From NCBI GenBank assembly GCA_019689955.1, contig JADGGM010000103.1:1-8306 (forward strand): DNA of 8,306 bases, given 5' to 3'. Numbering within the stretch: the stretch's first letter is position 1; the number at the start of each line of letters is the position of its first letter. The notes under the pieces were generated by a model. It had not been told where the DNA came from. It did not search any database and saw nothing but the letters and a program-made list of their open reading frames with translations. Of this stretch, positions 6,164-8,306 are shown in pieces. The stretch comes from Gemmatimonadaceae bacterium (lineage in GTDB: Bacteria; Gemmatimonadota; Gemmatimonadetes; Gemmatimonadales; Gemmatimonadaceae). Position numbers and translations under genes: made by a program.

Positions 6164-7108
6164 TCAATTGCGGACCGTGACACTGGTGGCCAGCGAGTCC
6201 TGGTAGATCCCGCGGGGCCGCCCAGGGGTGTTGACCTCGGACGCGCTCCGCGCCCGCAGCACGATGTCGATGCGGCGGACCTGCGTTGGGTCGGTGGTCA
6301 CGGCGCCGGTGACATCGTAGTACGTGAGCTCCAGGCCGCTCGGCCCCGTCGTGGCGGCCGGGAGGAACGGGCCGGTGATCGCGGTGAGGCCGGAGCACGA
6401 CGCGGCCGTGGGTCCGGTCATGCAGTCGCGCATGCCGAGGTACCAGAGGCCATCGCTCGCCTGGAAGAGCTCGTAGCGTGCCCGGCGGAAGAAACGGACG
6501 GCCGCGCCCTGGAGGACGGTGGACGCGAGGGTGTTGCGGAGCGTGATGGTCCACCCGGCCGCGGCTTCGGCAGGCGTGGTCGTGAAGCCGGTGGTCGTGG
6601 GGCAGGTTGCGCCGGCGATCGGTGCGACGATGACGTCGTTCGGGTCCCACGTGTCGTCGGCGGTGCCGACCTTCCGGCCGCTGTCGTAGATGACGACGGA
6701 GTCGCCGACCTGCGGGGGGGCAAGCCAGGAGGTGAGACCGGTGCCGGCGGAGAGCGTGGCCGGGGGGAGGACGATCACGTTGCGCGTCGCTCCGAACTGG
6801 CAGATGACTGACGACCCGGTGGGCTCGCGGAGCTCGATGAAGGTGCGGCCCATGCTGTAGATATCGCGGTTCTTGGGCGAGATGGTGCGGAGGACGCCCT
6901 GGAGGACCGTGAGCCCCTGGCGCACGCTCCCGCGGGTCTCGATGATCCCGGCGTTGCCGGTATAGAACTGCTGCTGTCGCGCGACGATCCCGAGCATCCC
7001 GCCGGCGACGACGCCGAGGAGCACGAGCACGATGAGGAGCTCGATGAGCGTGAGGCCGCGGCGGCGCGCGTACGGCGTGCCGGGAGAGGGCTTCGACGTC
7101 AATCGCAT
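6164..7108 (-). CDS. PilW-like minor pilin (set B)
   Basis: The 314-residue prepilin has leader TPYARRRG, cleavage after Gly18, and mature N-terminus LTLIELLIVLVLLGVV with Glu at +5 (E23). The C-terminal domain shares its segment order with the set A PilW. Four cysteines (103, 169, 229, 238) match cysteines of that paralogue: VICQFG, GATCPT, MRDCMT, ASCSGL. The C-terminal stretch RRIDIVLRARS (278-288), followed by a short beta-rich end, is also shared with RIEIVLRSDS of set A. The ATG at 7108 overlaps the end of pilV by 10 bp, with only a weak GAGAG ribosome site, so coupling to pilV is likely. The long pilX starts 31 bp downstream. The protein is expected to be an inner-membrane prepilin processed by PilD and assembled at the pilus tip. 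Confidence 0.84.
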   Translation of the reverse strand: MRLTSKPSPGTPYARRRGLTLIELLIVLVLLGVVAGGMLGIVARQQQFYTGNAGIIETRGSVRQGLTVLQGVLRTISPKNRDIYSMGRTFIELREPTGSSVICQFGATRNVIVLPPATLSAGTGLTSWLAPPQVGDSVVIYDSGRKVGTADDTWDPNDVIVAPIAGATCPTTTGFTTTPAEAAAGWTITLRNTLASTVLQGAAVRFFRRARYELFQASDGLWYLGMRDCMTGPTAASCSGLTAITGPFLPAATTGPSGLELTYYDVTGAVTTDPTQVRRIDIVLRARSASEVNTPGRPRGIYQDSLATSVTVRN

Positions 7109-7491
7109 TGGACGTAGCTCTCGAAGACGAGGGGTGGCCGGACGTGCCCGTCGGCGGCGGTGTAGGTCACCGTGTCGACGACGTGGGCGACGCTGACGCC
7201 CCCCGGGATCGGGACCGCGGACGCGACGCCCCAGTGCTCGGTCATACCGCGCGTGACCGCGCTCCCGGAGGCGAGCGCGGTGCAGTGCCGGCTGCGCAGG
7301 AGCTCGAGCCGTCTGGCGGCGACGTTGGCCGCGATGGTCTGCTGCGCGGCGCCGCCGAGCTGGCGGGCGACGACGGTCGCGGTGCTGGCGAGGCCGAGCA
7401 CGCCCACGGTCATGATCATGATCGCGACGACCAGCTCGATGAGCGTGAAGCCGCGGCGCGCGCGGCGGCGCGGTGCGCGTCGAGTGCTCAT
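7099..7491 (-). CDS. PilV-like minor pilin (set B)
   Basis: The 130-residue prepilin has a strongly basic leader (RRAPRRRARRG), cleavage after Gly14, and mature start FTLIELVVAIMIMTVGVLGL with Glu at +5 (E19). A hydrophobic helix is followed by a small C-terminal domain with Cys70 and Cys129, the latter one residue from the end, a placement recalling the C-terminal disulfide loop of type IV pilins. It is paralogous to set A PilV. The ATG at 7491 overlaps the fimT stop by 4 bp (ATGA), the usual coupling arrangement; an in-frame ATG five codons upstream (7506) is an alternative. Much longer upstream extensions toward 8064 are rejected because they would overlap fimT entirely. Confidence 0.84.
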   Translation of the reverse strand: MSTRRAPRRRARRGFTLIELVVAIMIMTVGVLGLASTATVVARQLGGAAQQTIAANVAARRLELLRSRHCTALASGSAVTRGMTEHWGVASAVPIPGGVSVAHVVDTVTYTAADGHVRPPLVFESYVQCD

Positions 7492-7955
7492 TGGATGAAG
7501 TCGCATCGGTTCACCGAAACTTTGGCCAGGCCCACCACGCACGCGCGGGAGCTCTTCCCGTCGCGGGTGACGACGATGGTGGGCGGGATGATGCTGACGA
7601 CGGGGACCATCCCGCGCGAGTCGAACACGATGGTGTTGTCGGGGATCGACCTGAGCGTGACGCCGTACTGGGCGCCGAAGTCGCGTTGGGCTCGGACGGA
7701 CCAGGTGCCGTTGTCGTTCTCGAGCTCGATGGTGAGCACGTTCCCCGACTGGGCGACGCGGGCCCGTCGTCCGTTCTCGATGGCGACCGCCTTGGCCTGC
7801 GTCAGGAACGCCGCCGCGGCGCGGACGCCCGACAGGCGGTTCGACGTGGCGATGGCATCGGCGAATCGCGGCATGGCGATGGTCAGCACGATCCCCGCGA
7901 CGGCGAGGATGACCACCATCTCGACCAGTGTGAAGGCGCGACGTTTGACTCGCAT
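7488..7955 (-). CDS. FimT/GspH-type pseudopilin (set B)
   Basis: The 155-residue protein has a very short leader MRVKRRA, then FTLVEMVVILAVAGIVLTIAMP with Glu at +5 (E12). The residue before the predicted cleavage site is Ala7 rather than the nearly invariant Gly. Family features are AAAAFLTQAKAVAIENGRRARV (46-67), the typical helix-to-strand region of GspH/FimT, and IVFDSRGMV (109-117), the conserved F-x-x-x-G segment. Cys139 and Cys151 near the C-terminus could form a disulfide. The ATG at 7955 is preferred: GGAG lies 7 bases before it. A GTG one codon upstream (7958) is possible. It is the first gene of set B, about 20 bp after the predicted start of a sigma-54 promoter. FimT-type proteins are minor pilins for pilus priming and, in some bacteria, DNA uptake. 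Confidence 0.87.
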   Translation of the reverse strand: MRVKRRAFTLVEMVVILAVAGIVLTIAMPRFADAIATSNRLSGVRAAAAFLTQAKAVAIENGRRARVAQSGNVLTIELENDNGTWSVRAQRDFGAQYGVTLRSIPDNTIVFDSRGMVPVVSIIPPTIVVTRDGKSSRACVVGLAKVSVNRCDFIQ

Positions 7956-7987
7956 CACAGGACTCCGCGTTGGTGCGGGGCCCGAGG

Positions 7988-8002
7988 GCGAGTCGCGTAC
8001 CA
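7988..8002 (-). promoter_or_regulatory. Candidate sigma-54 (-24/-12) promoter for minor pilin set B
   Basis: On the minus strand this reads TGGTACGCGACTCGC. Compared with TGGCACG-N4-TTGC it matches 9 of 11 defined positions and keeps the invariant GG (8001-8000) and GC (7989-7988) with exactly 10 bases between. The start point would be near 7976, giving a leader of about 20 nt that still contains the GGAG ribosome site for fimT. The gene immediately upstream encodes a sigma-54-dependent activator, which fits a PilR-style circuit. It remains a pattern match in GC-rich DNA. Confidence 0.5.
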
Positions 8003-8100
8003 GCCGGCTTATCGCGTGTGGCGCAACGACTTACCGTGATCCAGATGGCGCGGCGCGTCCGCAAACAGTTGCCGGATCGCTACTCTTTGCATAGTGAGGT

Positions 8101-8115
8101 CCGCACATTGTGCGG
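8101..8115. repeat. Short perfect palindrome ccgcac-att-gtgcgg
   Basis: Two 6-bp arms surround a 3-base centre, immediately after the stop codon of the regulator gene. There is no T-run on the minus strand (acctcac follows), so a simple intrinsic terminator is unlikely. It sits about 100 bp upstream of the candidate -24 element, a typical distance for an upstream activator binding site of an NtrC-type regulator. Either a weak mRNA 3' hairpin or an operator is possible. Confidence 0.4.
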
Positions 8116-8306
8116 TCACTCGCCGAGTCCGTACTCGCGGATCTTGTAGAGGAGCGCGCGGTGGGAGAGCTCGAGGAGCTGCGCGGCGCGCGTGCGGTTG
8201 CCGCGCGTGCGTTCGAGGGCGCGGCGGATGAGGGTGCGCTCGAGCTCCTCGGTGCGGCGCTTGACGGAGAGGTCCCCTTCCGCGGGCGGGGGCTCCGGCG
8301 CGCCGG
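8116..8306 (-). CDS. C-terminus of a sigma-54-dependent response regulator (PilR/NtrC-like), partial
   Basis: The frame ending in TGA at 8116-8118 and open to the window edge encodes 62 residues. A Pro/Glu linker (GAPEPPPAEGDLSVKRR) is followed by LERTLIRRALERTRGN and the Fis-type helix-turn-helix RTRAAQLLELSHRALLYKIR, ending EYGLGE. This is the classic DNA-binding end of NtrC-family activators; the pattern G-N-x-(T/R)-x-A-A-x-x-L with L-x-Y-K-(I/L) close behind is diagnostic. The receiver and AAA+ domains lie outside the window. Immediate linkage to pilus genes suggests a PilR-type regulator of pilin expression working with RNA polymerase sigma-54. Other members such as AtoC or HydG types share the same tail, so the exact subfamily cannot be fixed from this fragment. 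Confidence 0.88.
   Translation of the reverse strand, partial: GAPEPPPAEGDLSVKRRTEELERTLIRRALERTRGNRTRAAQLLELSHRALLYKIREYGLGE

Noticed and set aside
4840..6180. Long plus-strand ORF of 446 codons opposite the long pilX
   Set aside because: Antisense shadow of a clear PilX-type prepilin, running through the terminator hairpin; Val/Gly/Arg-rich with no family features.
4984..6183. Longer form of the long PilX starting at 6183
   Set aside because: It would overlap the pilW end by 20 bp and lengthen the leader, while the ATG at 6132 has AGGAG at ideal spacing.
7099..8064. Longer form of set B PilV reaching upstream to 8064
   Set aside because: It would contain an out-of-frame copy of all of fimT; the start at 7491 with the ATGA overlap gives a normal prepilin.
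8081..8103. Sigma-54-like ggcaactgtttgc-type element on the minus strand around 8050-8066
   Set aside because: It contains GG and TTGC, but only 9 bases separate GG and GC instead of 10, so the spacing is wrong; the element at 7988-8002 fits better.

Overview
The window is a high-GC stretch with every recognisable gene on the minus strand. It is a type IV pilus locus from an environmental Gram-negative-type bacterium. The PilM, PilN and prepilin sequences, and the repeated PilV-PilW-PilX sets, look most like Gemmatimonadota. That assignment is from memory of family style, not from a search, and is moderately confident. Bases 1-47 are not biological: they match the Illumina Nextera i5-side library adapter with several substitutions. 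The window therefore starts at an assembly break, and the gene there is truncated by the artefact.

In transcription order (high to low coordinates) the layout is as follows. (1) The last 62 codons of an NtrC-type sigma-54-dependent response regulator, carrying a Fis-type helix-turn-helix, probably PilR-like (8116-8306). (2) An intergenic region with a small palindrome (8101-8115) and a candidate -24/-12 promoter (7988-8002). (3) Minor pilin set B: a FimT/GspH pseudopilin, PilV, PilW, and a long PilX with a beta-solenoid-like C-terminus (7955-4984). (4) A strong hairpin terminator with a T-rich tail (4884-4924) and a second imperfect hairpin (4938-4970). (5) Minor pilin set A: PilV, PilW and a short PilX without the beta-solenoid (4810-2959), paralogous to set B but with no FimT. 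(6) A 205-bp intergenic region with a second candidate sigma-54 promoter. (7) The alignment-complex genes pilM, pilN and pilO (2753-322), followed with a 4-bp overlap by a secreted, Ala-rich protein in the pilP/pilQ position that is cut off at base 48.

Functionally, PilM (cytoplasmic, actin-like), PilN and PilO (inner membrane) form the alignment subcomplex between the inner-membrane motor and the outer-membrane secretin. The seven prepilin-like proteins would be processed by a prepilin peptidase and assemble at the pilus tip as priming or adhesion complexes. The two PilV/W/X sets suggest two alternative tip complexes, or a duplication in which one set carries an elaborated PilX. The most interesting points are the duplicated minor-pilin sets with diverged PilX, cysteines conserved between the sets, a FimT with Ala instead of Gly before the cleavage site, sigma-54 promoter candidates next to a sigma-54 activator gene, and the adapter remnant. 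No major pilin, motor ATPase, PilC, PilD or complete secretin gene lies in the window. No tRNA, rRNA, CRISPR array or insertion sequence was seen, and no stretch longer than about 205 bp lacks a gene.
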